A stretch of 64,000 nt of DNA from Ottelia alismoides (taxonomy: Eukaryota; Streptophyta; Magnoliopsida; Alismatales; Hydrocharitaceae). The notes below the pieces were generated by a model. That model made no database searches and was not told where the DNA came from. It saw only the letters and a list, made by a program, of their open reading frames with translations. Below, piece by piece: positions 46,480 to 56,576 of this stretch. The position numbers and the translations under genes are program-made. Location of the stretch: the NCBI GenBank assembly GCA_037367405.1, contig JAZKJV010001870.1, positions 620,001 through 684,000 of the forward strand, in the 5' to 3' direction. Numbering within the stretch: the first letter of the stretch is position 1; every line of letters starts with the position of its first letter.

Positions 46480-48005
46480 TTTTGGACTCAAGTATATTTG
46501 ACATTGAATGTCGTTTCTCCGTCGGTACATGTTATGCAGATTGTTGATGGATAGGAGGTCGGCTATGGGGTTTGTATACGGTGAGTTGCAAGATGCTAGA
46601 AAGATATCATGAGCATTTTCAAAGATGTTGAAGCATCTTACAAACATTTTGTTGATGTCATCGACTCAAAGTCAAAAGGAAGCATGGATAACCCCTTCCA
46701 CCAAGCTACATATTATTTGAATCCCTACTTCTTTTATAAGGACAATGATCAAATCCAGAGGGAATGCCCTGCTCTGAAGGGATTCTTGGATTGTATGGAT
46801 ATTTTCTATCATGATTTAGAGATCCAAAGATATCATCAACAGGAAGGAGTTGCCTTTATATGAAGGGGCAGAAGAACCATTTGGCAAACCTTTTGCTATT
46901 AGACAGAGATCAATTATTGTGATTATTTCAATCCATTAATAATTCCTCACTAGAATTAATAGACTTATATGTTTAGTGATTACTATTTTTTCTTGAAAAT
47001 AGCCCATTGGTGGGAATTACATGGCATGGAAACGCCACAATTGAAGAAAATGACAATGAAAGTTTTAAAGTTGGCAGCTTTTTCCTTGGGCTGTGAAAGG
47101 AATTGGAGCACTTTTGAGGCGATAAAGTTAAAAAAATTGTGCCACACATCTCACATGCTACATGTCATTAGGGGGTTGGTTAATGATATATTTGTGGTTA
47201 TTTTGTATATCCATATGAAAAAAAAGGAACATGCTTGAATTCAATCGATTAAATGATTTGGTGTATGTCATATTCAACGCCAAGTTGAGGGATCGCCATC
47301 TGTAAAAACAAAATGATCCATTTGCCACAAATGATAGAACCCATTTGCGAGATTGGATTGGTGAAGAAGATGACGGAGATGATGAAGTTTTCCAAGTATC
47401 GGGGCTGGCGTGGAACTTAGTGGCATATGCAATTGGCGTTGAAGATTTGGTTCAACATAGAAGAAGCTGAAGGCATGCTACTGGTTCAACCTCATTGCCG
47501 AATTTGAATGAGGAATAACTCCTATCCGAGGAAGAAAGTGCAGATGAGATGAAGACAATGTCGCAGTGGAATTTGATGATGACTAGATTAAAATTGCTTT
47601 GTACTTAGTAGAATATTGTCACCGGAACATTTCATTTTTCTTATGTTATCTTAATTAGTACTTTTGCTAATGCTATTTATTTTGAATTTCAGTTTTCTTT
47701 CAGATATTTACGTATTTTGGTGATTGATGTTAATTATCATGTGTGCTAACTTTTCTATTAAAGTACTGATATTTGTTTGATAGGGATTGTTTTGACCTCT
47801 ACATGAAAGTCATCTTTTTTAGATCTTATGTTGGACCACAATTATACATAAGTTTAGTTTAGTTGTAGTCAAATTTGTACATATTTATTTATTTTTAAAT
47901 AAAAAAATAGAAAACTGCATATACCATCACATACCGCTTAATCGTTATTCAATGACCTACCTGAACGCATACGTATACCGCTTTCCTGAACCTTGCCTGA
48001 TACCA

Positions 48006-48132
48006 TATTGGAAAAAACGAGAAACTTGTTTATTCCTTGAGCCCTAGACTCTCTTATAGAGGAGAGGCCTACGACAAATTACATAAAACAGACAAGAGGA
48101 AAGAAAAATAGATGAACTAATACAGAAACATA
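48006..48132 (-). repeat. 5' LTR of Copia-1, clipped
   Basis: It aligns with 33771-33924 from TATTGGAAAAAACGAG through TACAGAAACATA. It then breaks off into L1 sequence, missing the last 25 or so bases. It is separated from the rest of Copia-1 by the hAT insertion. Confidence 0.85.
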
Positions 48133-49245
48133 TAATCCAAGTGGGTTGGAGCCCTAATAATGTCGCAATAACATTAACCGAAGAGAAAGAAGCAGAGAGG
48201 CTATTCGAGTTGGCAATTGCACAAAGAGTGGGGGTCCTGGTGGTGAGGGCTTCAACTCTTATCCTGGAATGTGAGGGGCCTAAATCAACCGGAGAATCGG
48301 TTGGCGATTGGGTCCATGTTGGTTTTGTGAAAGATTGATATTGCTTGTTTGTAGGAGACCAAGTGATTCATGGGATTCAGTGAGATGTAGTTCCACCTCG
48401 GATCCTCATCTTAACGAATTCAGAGATGTGCTGGTGAACGAAAGGCTAAGGGGGAATTGTTGTCGCGTGAATGGTGATATGTACATTTTGATTGATGAGG
48501 CGGCCTTGGTTCATTCAATTATGGTGGTATTGGCGAACAGGTTGAGCAATCACGCTTCATTGTTACTTCGATGTATGGCAATGTGGGGGTGTCCACAAAT
48601 ACGGTGATGTGGGATGAGTTGCAGTAGATTAGAGTTAGATTTCTGGAGATGGCTTGGCTTGTGAGAAGTTATTTCAACATCACGCTTTATGTAAAGGATA
48701 GGCCGGGGGGAGGCGTGCAGGGTCCTGACTCCGATCTTTTTGGTGTAATGGTGGCGGAGCTCACTTTGGAGGTCTTGGACGTGGAAAACTGTAGATACAC
48801 ATGGAGGAGCTCGTCATCGTGCTCGCAAATTAACCGATTTCTCCGATCTATTGAGGCACTGGAGAGGTTCAGCTTGGCTATCGTTACTTCCCTCCCTCGG
48901 TCGAGAACGGACCATACACCGTAGTGCCTCGACTCTAGTAGCGACAGAAGATCATCGGTGTACTTCAAATTTGAGCGGTGTTGGTTATTAGAGGATTTCT
49001 GTGATATGGTGAGTAATTTTTGGACGGAGACAGAGGCGGAGGGCTCGACCATTGTGAGGTTTGCATTGAAGTTGGACGCACGCGACGCAGGTTGTTGGTG
49101 TTCAAGAAGACATCTCATTTTGAGCGCAAGTTGAGGAGGAACTAGGCGTAGGATGAGTTGGGGAGGTTGGACATGTTGAAGGAAGATAGGAAGCTGGACG
49201 AGGAGGAGCTCATGAGTCGTGGAGTAGTTCAGAAAATCTTGGAGG
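48133..49245 (+). pseudogene. Older L1-type LINE, ORF2 endonuclease part
   Basis: After Copia-1 the old L1 continues. Near 48255 the sequence reads LILEWNVRGLNQPENRLAIG-like across frames, the start of the L1 endonuclease, followed by DIACL and a strand-end motif. At 48720-48905 it has the RYTWRSSSSCSQINRFLRSI block and ends near RSRTDHTP, matching the plant L1 TWSSxxxxxSRIDRFL...SDHxPI pattern. Stops and frameshifts are frequent. The frame at 49200-49245 reads KILE and is cut by the solo LTR. Confidence 0.72.
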
Positions 49246-50660
49246 TGTTGGACTTGTAACCTTTGGCGACCCATTAATGCAATAAAAGTTATTGTGTTTT
49301 CATATCCATCCGAAATGAATATTTATCAATGCACTTTAATATAGGTCCCTTTGTACAAATAGGGTTATATATTCTGGCGGGTCATATTGAATATCATGCA
49401 GTTGGGAGGATACAACTGACATTAACATGTGATATTCAATAATGATCTCCGGTCTGAGAAAGAGATGACAATCTTTCTCTAAAGATTGATTTTCGACCAT
49501 CCTTTTGATGCATGTCCTCTGCAAAAGAATAGAAATTCTGAGATGTCGAAATAGTCAAGTCAAAGGGTAGACTTGATGAGGTCGAGATAAACTAAGACAT
49601 GAATCGTAATTGTCATGATCAGGTACACATCTTGATCAGAGACATATATACATCCATATGCATGAATGTGCGCATTTAGACAGATCATTAGGTTAAAAAC
49701 CAAACCAAGGTACATATACCGACGAGTTGGTGTACATATGAGGCCATACGAGAAGTATGGTCTTTCAATGGAATCATACATGTTTATACTTGATGAACCG
49801 AGAGATACAGATCATTCATGTGATAATTTGGAGTCATAAAGAATTCCATGCATGGCCGTCTTATTTATGAAATAGGACACGAATTCGAGATATTAATATA
49901 TGCTTTTGAAAAGTATATGATTAATATTGCCCCCTAAATCCGGAATGAGATATCTATTGATATGTCTCGAAGAAAACAGTCAAACTAGGATTTGAACTTC
50001 GAAAAAGTCTTCTAGTATGAAGGATGAAGGAGTTTTGAGAATACTTTGGGTTAAATCTATCTTAATATATCATCTATCATGACACTTCCATTCAAAGGGA
50101 ATGACGAAAACGGATGGATTTTAGTGACTCCACTTCTTGGCTTAATAATATGAGAATTAATTGGATTAAGCCTCATTTCATCTTATTCCAATTTCCATCT
50201 CCAATTCCAACTGCAATGTCCAAATGTTGGAAAGAGAAACTATAATGGAAATGGAGGTGAACTCCCTTCTTGAGCTCATTTCTAAGCTCCAACTAGTTTG
50301 GACTATGTTGTAAATGGAGTTAGAAGCTGAGTTCATCAATGCGCTCATTTATTGAGCTCATGGAGAGTGTAATGCATTTCCTTGAGCTTACATAGAGTGA
50401 AACATTTCAGTTCAAGCTCAACATTTGTCACATATTTCACCAAAAGTGGTAAAAACCCTGGAATTGGATAGTCATCCAACTTTCATGTCACTATACACGG
50501 ATAGTATGATCTCCTCGAACGTATCTCCATGTATCTGAGATTTCTACTAACGAGTCCTAATTGGATTAGGAATTATACTAAATGATATCGATGTTAGGAT
50601 GTTAATTGTTATTATCATAGATGTATTTGTATCTAGGATTTTGTGAATATGATCCGCATT

Positions 50661-51159
50661 TACTGTTGTATAAGTTGGCCAACTAGGTTGACTAGTCGGT
50701 TCGACTAATCGAGTCGATTGGGTGGTCGACTAACCATTGACCAATCGATCAACAATCGGTCAGCTGACTACTCGACCTGACTAGTCTGCCGACTGGGCCG
50801 ACTAATCTACCGACTAGGTCGACTAGTCAGCCGACTTTTACATAGAGATTATGTATTATTTTTATTTTTTTTAAAGAAATTTTTTACTATTTTTAAAAGC
50901 ATAATTATTCTAATATGCTTAATGTCTTATTTAAATTCAATTACTTCTTTAATTCTTTTATTAATTATGATAATATAGAAAATGTACAAATTACTGTAAA
51001 TACATAAGAATATATATATAATGTAGTATATATATATAATGATTAAAAAATCAAAACTGACTATATACCGATTAAATCTGATTACTCGCCTAATTGTCGA
51101 TTAATCCTTAGTCAATAACCCAACCTACCGAGTACTGACTACCGACTTCTACAACCTTG
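50661..51159. mobile_element. hAT-type MITE rich in GACTAGTCG words
   Basis: The termini TACTGTTGTATAAGTTGG and CGACTTCTACAACCTTG are inverted matches over most positions. Flanks TCCGCATT and TCCACATC agree at six of eight. The body is built of CGACTAGTCGGT-like short repeats around an AT-rich core. It has no coding capacity. It lies in the solo LTR. Confidence 0.7.
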
Positions 51160-51176
51160 TCCACATCATATGTATT

Positions 51177-51502
51177 TATTGGAGTATTTGGTCGTGCGCC
51201 TCTTATGATGTAGATGGGTAAATGGATACCTCCAGGATCCATTTACCCCATCCATATGTTTAGTCCCAAATCTACCAGTGGTGGGACTTGGAGGCTCTGT
51301 GGATGCTATATAAGGAGCCCTAGACCTCTTGTATCCATTGAGAAAAAAGAATGCAATATCCGCCCCTTTGAGGGCTTCTCATGTAGTTCCATCCCGCTCC
51401 TTAGAGAGTAGGTAACACATAAAAATCTTGTATTCCGAGTTTATTCTTTATGTTCTTATGCTTTGTTTATCATTCCGCTTCCGCATTCTCTATTTTCTAG
51501 CA
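51177..51502 (+). repeat. 5' LTR of non-autonomous element copy B
   Basis: The first bases are mutated (TATTGGAG rather than TGTTGGAG) and the end reads TTTTCTAGCA. It is otherwise aligned with 55896-56221. Confidence 0.85.
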
Positions 51503-52679
51503 TGGTACCAGAGCGGGTTCGATCCTCGAGGAATCATGTTATGTTTATTATTTAGTCGAGTTTCGATAATTGTTCGTGGAGAATGTTTATTTTTCGATTC
51601 AAGGGTTTCATTATGAAACCCTAGTTTCATTATGAATCTAGCGCACATCCTCTTCCAGATTCTCCAGTGTGCCTCCTCCAGATTGCTGTAACTGGCATGC
51701 TCCAGACCTTTTGTTCCGGTGTAGGCGGGAATGGGCTCCCAGGCGGGGAACCCTAGCGAAATTCTTCATCCCAGTTCTCCAGCCTCGGCAAAACAAGGCG
51801 AAAAAAATTCAAAATAAAAGGGGGGCGACAGGCTGCGGAAGCCGCAGCTCGAGCACGCCGCCCAGAAACCTCGAGCGAGACTCCCTAGTCGTGCAATCTC
51901 CAGACCTCACGCTCCTCCGGATCACACCTCCAATCGACGCGAAGAGTCCATGCGACGATGGCCGCACTTCTTCAGCCAATGCCCTTGAACCGCAGGCGGT
52001 GCCCCTCTCTGGCGATACCTCCTCCCACAAGTGCCCTCCTCCATGTGTGCATCCTTCTGTTGGCGACCCGCGCAAAGTCCAGGCTCCATCGCGGAGGCGC
52101 GGCCCTTCCCCTCAGTTCCAAGCGCTCCTCCCGTATCACGCCTTCCAGCTAAGGGTTTAAATATCGGTTTCGGATATCGAGAACCCAGTCGATACGATAT
52201 TTCGTCGAAATTTCGACGTCATTTCGCCCATATCGACCACCATTTATGAAGAAATGTCCGAAAACTGCCCTCCTATCGCCATTTCGCTTGAGATTTCAGT
52301 TCCTTATCGAAACCATGCTTCCAGCATCCCTCCAGGCAAAACCCTTTGCAACAGTCGCAGCAGCATCTCGTGCGTCGCGCGAGTCTCATTTCTCCATGGC
52401 ACGACCACCACACGCCTAGGCAGCACCCTCCGCACGCGCCTGTTCAGGAAGAAGGATCTTCTTAGGCAGCGCAACAATGAAGGCCCCCCATTGGGGCGGC
52501 GGTCCTTCATGAAGAGGGTTCTCGTATGGGGAACCTAAATAGGGTTGCGGGTTTATTTAAAAAAATCATTTTTTTCTTTGCAAGCACGTGGGTCGTGCCC
52601 TGATTCAGAAAAAAAAAAAGGAGCAGTAAAAAAAGGAATGAGGTCTGATTTAAAAAAAACCCGATTTAAAGAAAAAGAG

Positions 52680-53169
52680 TGATGCAGCGTGACCCCAAAT
52701 TATGGGGCCACATGTATTTAATTAAGTAATTATCAATTTTATTTACGTTTTTAGCGGTCTTATTGGTCTAATTAAATAATTGAGATCGCCTGTGATCTCA
52801 ACGTTTATTTCGTAGAGTTTAATTACAATTTCGGTCAATTAAATAAGTTAGAGTCCAATTAAGTTAGTTAGAGGTCAATTAGGATTAAATTAGTTGTTAA
52901 TTTGATTTGTTTACTATTTTTGTAAACCCTCTCTCCTATATAAAGAGAGGGTAGGCCATTGTTCTAGTGAGTCCATTATGAATGAAAATTTGAGTTGATC
53001 TCAATTTATTCCCCCTCCTCTCTCTCTCCCTCCACGCGATCTCCGCGGTCTTCCCCTCAACCCCGCGCATTCCGGCGTGTTCTCTTCTCAACCCTTCTCT
53101 TCTTCTACCAAAAAGCCACCAAAATATATTATTATTTTATTCGCCGTCGCCGATTTTCGATTTGCATCA
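52680..53169 (+). repeat. 5' LTR of young LTR element, copy 2
   Basis: It is 490 bp, TGATGC...GCATCA, with TATATAAA at 52937-52944. Confidence 0.95.
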
Positions 53170-53183
53170 TTTGGTATCAGAGC

Positions 53184-54233
53184 ATGGCATTTAGATCGTC
53201 CTCACGATCTAACGATTCCCCCCGACGTCCGCACCGACACCATCATTCATCCGAACGAAGACGGCAAGCCAAGGAAGTCTACGACAAGGAAACGAAGCGC
53301 ATGTTATGTGATTTGTACAACAACTTTCGAGCCATGTCTTCAATGTTTCGGGACCTCACGGCCGACCTTGAGGCCTACCGCGACGCCCAATCGAAGCCGC
53401 CAACCTCCGAAGCCGTTGTCGTGAATTTTGACGACGAAAAACTCGCCGTGGAAGCCGATCAAGCCGCTGTCCAGCACTGTCCAGAACCCAATCCGTCGCC
53501 GGAATCGACCCCGCTGCCCCCGCCGACCATCCTGGCGCCCCTCCAGCCTTCCCAGGTATCTCTGCCGCCCACCGACACCGCCGGGCCCTCGCCTCCCCTC
53601 CGCGCGCCCCTCTCTCTACCCCGTGCCGCCCAGACTCTCTCCCCCAACCCCAGACCCACCTTCGGCAACAGCTCCTCCCGCCTCCCCCTCCCACTCGCGG
53701 CCAACGATCCCCTCCACCCCTCAGTCCTCCGCCTGCGACTCCGCCCCGCGCAAAACCCTTTTCCGCACGCACCGCTACCGACCCCAGCCCTGCTCACCCT
53801 ACCGCGTCACCATTCCAGCCCTCACGCCGCCCCTCGCGTGGGCTGTTCACTACTAACGGCGTCGCCCCGAGTCAGCAGGCCACCACTCGCGCCTCCGCCA
53901 GCTATCCCCGAGCCGACCACCGCGCGCGGCTTTGACCACGTCACCGCGCCTCTCCGACGCCGCAAGGCCTCCCGCCTCCGTCCATCGAGCAGCTACCGCC
54001 TTTTGTTACGGAAGAAGAGAGCCCTAGCGAGATTTGGGGGAACAACATCCCTGGAATTGAGGGGATGGATATTAAATTGGAAAAATTGCGAAATTAAAAT
54101 GTCCAAGTCCTCTATTTACAGAAAGGTCCAGAACAGTATGAAAAGAGAAGGGGTACGAAAATTGCAGTGGTACCCTCCAATTGGGAAAAATTATAAACGT
54201 AATGTTGAAGATGATCCCATGGGAGGAAATTGA
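53184..54233 (+). CDS. Proline-rich protein of non-autonomous LTR element, copy 2
   Basis: The ORF of 349 residues starts MAFRSSSRSNDSPRRPHRHH directly after the primer site. Residues about 30-75 (KEVYDKETKRMLCDLYNNFR, then MFRDLTADLEAYRD) look helical and could form a coiled coil. The rest is Pro/Ser/Leu/Arg-rich low complexity to about residue 270, followed by a basic tail (KNCEIKMSKSSIYRKVQNSM). That tail is similar to a frame near the end of copy 1. No enzymatic motif is visible. It could be a gag remnant or captured host sequence. The frame is intact. Confidence 0.5.
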   Translation: MAFRSSSRSNDSPRRPHRHHHSSERRRQAKEVYDKETKRMLCDLYNNFRAMSSMFRDLTADLEAYRDAQSKPPTSEAVVVNFDDEKLAVEADQAAVQHCPEPNPSPESTPLPPPTILAPLQPSQVSLPPTDTAGPSPPLRAPLSLPRAAQTLSPNPRPTFGNSSSRLPLPLAANDPLHPSVLRLRLRPAQNPFPHAPLPTPALLTLPRHHSSPHAAPRVGCSLLTASPRVSRPPLAPPPAIPEPTTARGFDHVTAPLRRRKASRLRPSSSYRLLLRKKRALARFGGTTSLELRGWILNWKNCEIKMSKSSIYRKVQNSMKREGVRKLQWYPPIGKNYKRNVEDDPMGGN

Positions 54234-54318
54234 AGCCCCATTCAAGGATGATTTCTCCAACGATCCACCTACATCACGCAATTCGTCAGGAGCCGAATTT
54301 TTTAAAGCGGTGGAGAGT

Positions 54319-54808
54319 TGATGCAGCGTGACCCCAAATTATGGGGCCACATGTATTTAATTAAGTAATTATCAATTTTATTTACGTTTTTAGCGGTCTT
54401 ATTGGTCTAATTAAATAATTGAGATCGCCTGTGATCTCAACGTTTATTTCGTAGAGTTTAATTACAATTTTGGTCAATTAAATAAGTTAGAGTCCAATTA
54501 AGTTAGTTAGAGGTCAATTAGGATTAAATTAGTTGTTAATTTGATTTGTTTACTATTTTTGTAAACCCTCTCTCCTATATAAAGAGAGGGTAGGCCATTG
54601 TTCTAGTGAGTCCATTATGAATGAAAATTTGAGTTGATCTCAATTTATTCCCCCTCCTCTCTCTCTCCCTCCACGCGATCTCCGCGGTCTTCCCCTCAAC
54701 CCCGCGCATTCCGGCGTGTTCTCTTCTCAACCCTTCTCTTCTTCTACCAAAAAGCCACCAAAATATATTATTATTTTATTCGCCGTCGCCGATTTTCAAT
54801 CCGCATCA
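54319..54808 (+). repeat. 3' LTR of young LTR element, copy 2
   Basis: It is 490 bp. Three of the four differences from its partner cluster in the last 12 or so bases (54799-54803). Confidence 0.95.
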
Positions 54809-55895
54809 AAGAGAGAGAGAGAGAGGCCATAAAAAGGGGGGAAGATGGCATGTTTTTTTAAAGAAAACGAAAAGAAGTGATGAATCCAAGTGGGCCGAAG
54901 TTCAAAAAAAGGGTGCAAAAGTCGTACAAAAAAAGAAAGCGGAAGAAATGACTCCTTAAAAAAATAGAGAAGAGTTGCTACTAAAAAAAGGGAAGCCAAG
55001 GAAAAAATGCAAAAAAATGTTTTCCAAAAAAAAATTGTTTAAAAAGCCGAAGAAAAATAATGCTTATCGGCCTTTTGTAATTGAATGTTTATCCTCATTT
55101 TATTGTCTTCTCCTACCTTGGTCGACGATTGTTACTTCGACAAATATGGGAGAAAGGGGGAGTATTGTGGAGACAAGTCTTCTCCAGATTGAAGATTCGT
55201 CAGACCAACCGGATTGTTCAGACTCTACAGCAGATTATTCAGACTTGACCTTAGATTCTAAGTCTTCAGTTCAGACACACACATGTATGTGGTCTTTTCA
55301 GATGAGCACATATTTGTCATCTCTTATCGTGGCCCCCATCATTCTTCTTGTTTTGTCGGCCAGAGTTTTCATGTGAGCTATAGGGACTCCAGAATAGAGG
55401 ACCATTCCCTGTGCCATGTAAGCAAGAGTTCTCATATGGTTTCATAGGGACTCCATAGTAGAGTACCATTCTCTGTGCCAGATGGGAGAGACCCAGTTCT
55501 CCGAGAGGAGACTTTTCATACTCCATTTTCTAACGACCGTGGACTCCGACGAGGATTGCACTTCCACAACCTTCTTCTTTTCAGCCCTTTTCAGAGATGG
55601 AGCAGTTGTCTACATGTTATAGCGGACCAGAGTACTCCGACGAGGAGACTCATTTCAGTTGCAGTGACTCTGACAAGAGCAGTACTGAGCACATGCTCTC
55701 TAACAAGGAGATTCAGTTTACTCACACTCCAGCTCATTTGTCCTCCTCACCTACACGACATAAGAAGCAACGTCCTCGACAGCAGCCGACAGTTGTGCGC
55801 GTTGAGTTGATATTGTCTGTAGTGTCATGTAGCGTGAGTTGAGTTTCTTTATGTTTGTCCAAGTTGAACATTACATGCTCCAGCTTGAGGAGGAG

Positions 55896-56221
55896 TGTTG
55901 GAGTATTTGGTTGTGCGCCTCTTATGATGTATGTGGGTAAATGGATACCTCCAGGATCCATTTACCACATCCATATGTTTAGTCCCACATCTACCAGTGG
56001 TGGGACTTGAAGGCTCTGTGGAAGCTATATAAGGAGCCTCAAACCTCATGTATCTATTGAGAAAAAGGAATGTAATATCCACCCCATTGAGGGTTTCTCC
56101 CGTAGTTTCATCCCGCTCCATATGGAGTAAGGTTCCACGTAAAATCTTGTGTTCCTAGTTTATCCTTTATGTTCTTATGATCTGCTTATCATTCCGCTTC
56201 CGCATTCTCTATTTTCTAACA
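55896..56221 (+). repeat. 3' LTR of non-autonomous element copy B
   Basis: It starts TGTTGGAGTATTTGG, ends TTTTCTAACA, and has TATATAAGG at 56026-56034 as the TATA core. Confidence 0.88.
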
Positions 56222-56576
56222 ATATTTAATTAATATAAATATTGATTCATAATAATTAACATATATATGTATGAATATGATTCATATTTTTTAAGGCACT
56301 TATACGAATGGGATTTATATTGAAAATTAAATGTAAATCGGATTTACATTTTAATTTGAGTTTATGAATAGGGATTCATAAGTTATGAGGTAACTCTCGT
56401 AAATTTCTTAATTATAATAATTAAATCATCACGATGATAACGCAACAACTAACAAACAATAAATAGGACATGAATTAGGACAAGGACGATATCCAGGCTT
56501 GAGAAGCCTAGTCATCCATCCCGAGTCTTGATTCTTCAGAACTTTTCTATTTTTTATTTGTTGTTTATTTATTTTT

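Larger units (their letters stand above)
39795..47590 (+). pseudogene. hAT transposase (BED finger, DUF659, dimerisation), split
   Basis: The N-terminal part has a BED-like GGINRMKQHLAHIKGNT at about 39855. The DUF659 region follows with CEAIRQYGRSYKPLTY, SIMTDAWIDSIGRSIMNI and TKARTLNVFIYNH, the last split by Copia-2 and resuming at 45774. At 46609-46860 comes the RNase H-like C-terminal half. At 46969-47238 comes KLAAFSLGCERNWSTFEAIK, the hAT dimerisation motif. The tail GLVNDIFV/LNDLVYVIFNAKLRDRHL and an acidic stretch run to about 47590. There are several stops even outside the insertions, so this copy could not have made transposase recently. Confidence 0.85.
38590..47995 (+). mobile_element. 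hAT transposon with nested insertions
   Basis: Its ends are CAATGTTCACGAAAG at 38590 and CTTTCCTGAACCTTG at 47995, inverted repeats matching at 13 of 15 positions. The flanking 8-mers TCTGATAC (38582) and CCTGATAC (47996) match at seven of eight, the duplication size expected for hAT. The transposase is on the plus strand and split by Copia-2 (40745-45768) and a MITE (46016-46479). Subterminal regions are rich in CATATGCG words. Without the insertions the element is about 3.9 kb. Confidence 0.88.
33771..48132 (-). mobile_element. Copia-1, LTR retrotransposon split by a hAT element
   Basis: The minus-strand Copia has short LTRs: 33771-33924 (154 bp) and 48006-48132, the latter lacking its last 25 or so bases. 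The internal region reads gag, integrase, reverse transcriptase and RNase H from 38267 down to 33932. The primer site (minus strand TGGTATCAGAG, 38581-38591) sits far from its own 5' LTR because a hAT transposon (38590-47995) landed exactly at the primer site/LTR boundary. All coding frames carry stops. The host is the older L1. No clean TSD is visible because the right LTR end is damaged. Confidence 0.88.
52680..54808 (+). mobile_element. Young non-autonomous LTR retrotransposon, copy 2
   Basis: The element is 2,129 bp with two 490-bp LTRs (52680-53169 and 54319-54808) that differ at four positions. The exact duplication AAGAG flanks it (52675-52679 and 54809-54813). The primer site TGGTATCAGAGC is at 53172-53183, with an ATG directly after it. 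A purine tract (AAAGCGGTGGAGAGT) precedes the right LTR. It is the same family as copy 1 (27175-29756) but its internal coding sequence differs. It lies in non-autonomous element B. Confidence 0.95.
51177..56221 (+). mobile_element. Non-autonomous LTR retrotransposon, copy B
   Basis: LTRs are 51177-51502 and 55896-56221 (both 326 bp), related to copy A at 16307-18558. A primer site TGGTACCAGAGCGGGTTCGA follows at 51503, and the purine tract GCTTGAGGAGGAG ends at 55895. Flanks GTATT and ATATT agree in four of five. The body has a GC-rich half (51680-52550), an A-run half (54813-55070) and a Ser/Thr-rich frame (55597-55842), but no pol. A younger element (52680-54808) splits it. Without that it is about 2.9 kb. 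A fragment of GATATCG-type sequence sits at 52155-52250. Confidence 0.88.

Noticed and set aside
33771..48132. Integrated plant virus (pararetrovirus) considered for the RT-bearing block
   Set aside because: Domain order gag, integrase, RT, RNase H with LTRs is Copia. No coat or movement protein region is present.
55597..55842. Ser/Thr-rich 81-codon frame in element B as an independent gene
   Set aside because: It lies inside the LTR element just before its purine tract. It is more likely a remnant of the element's coding region.
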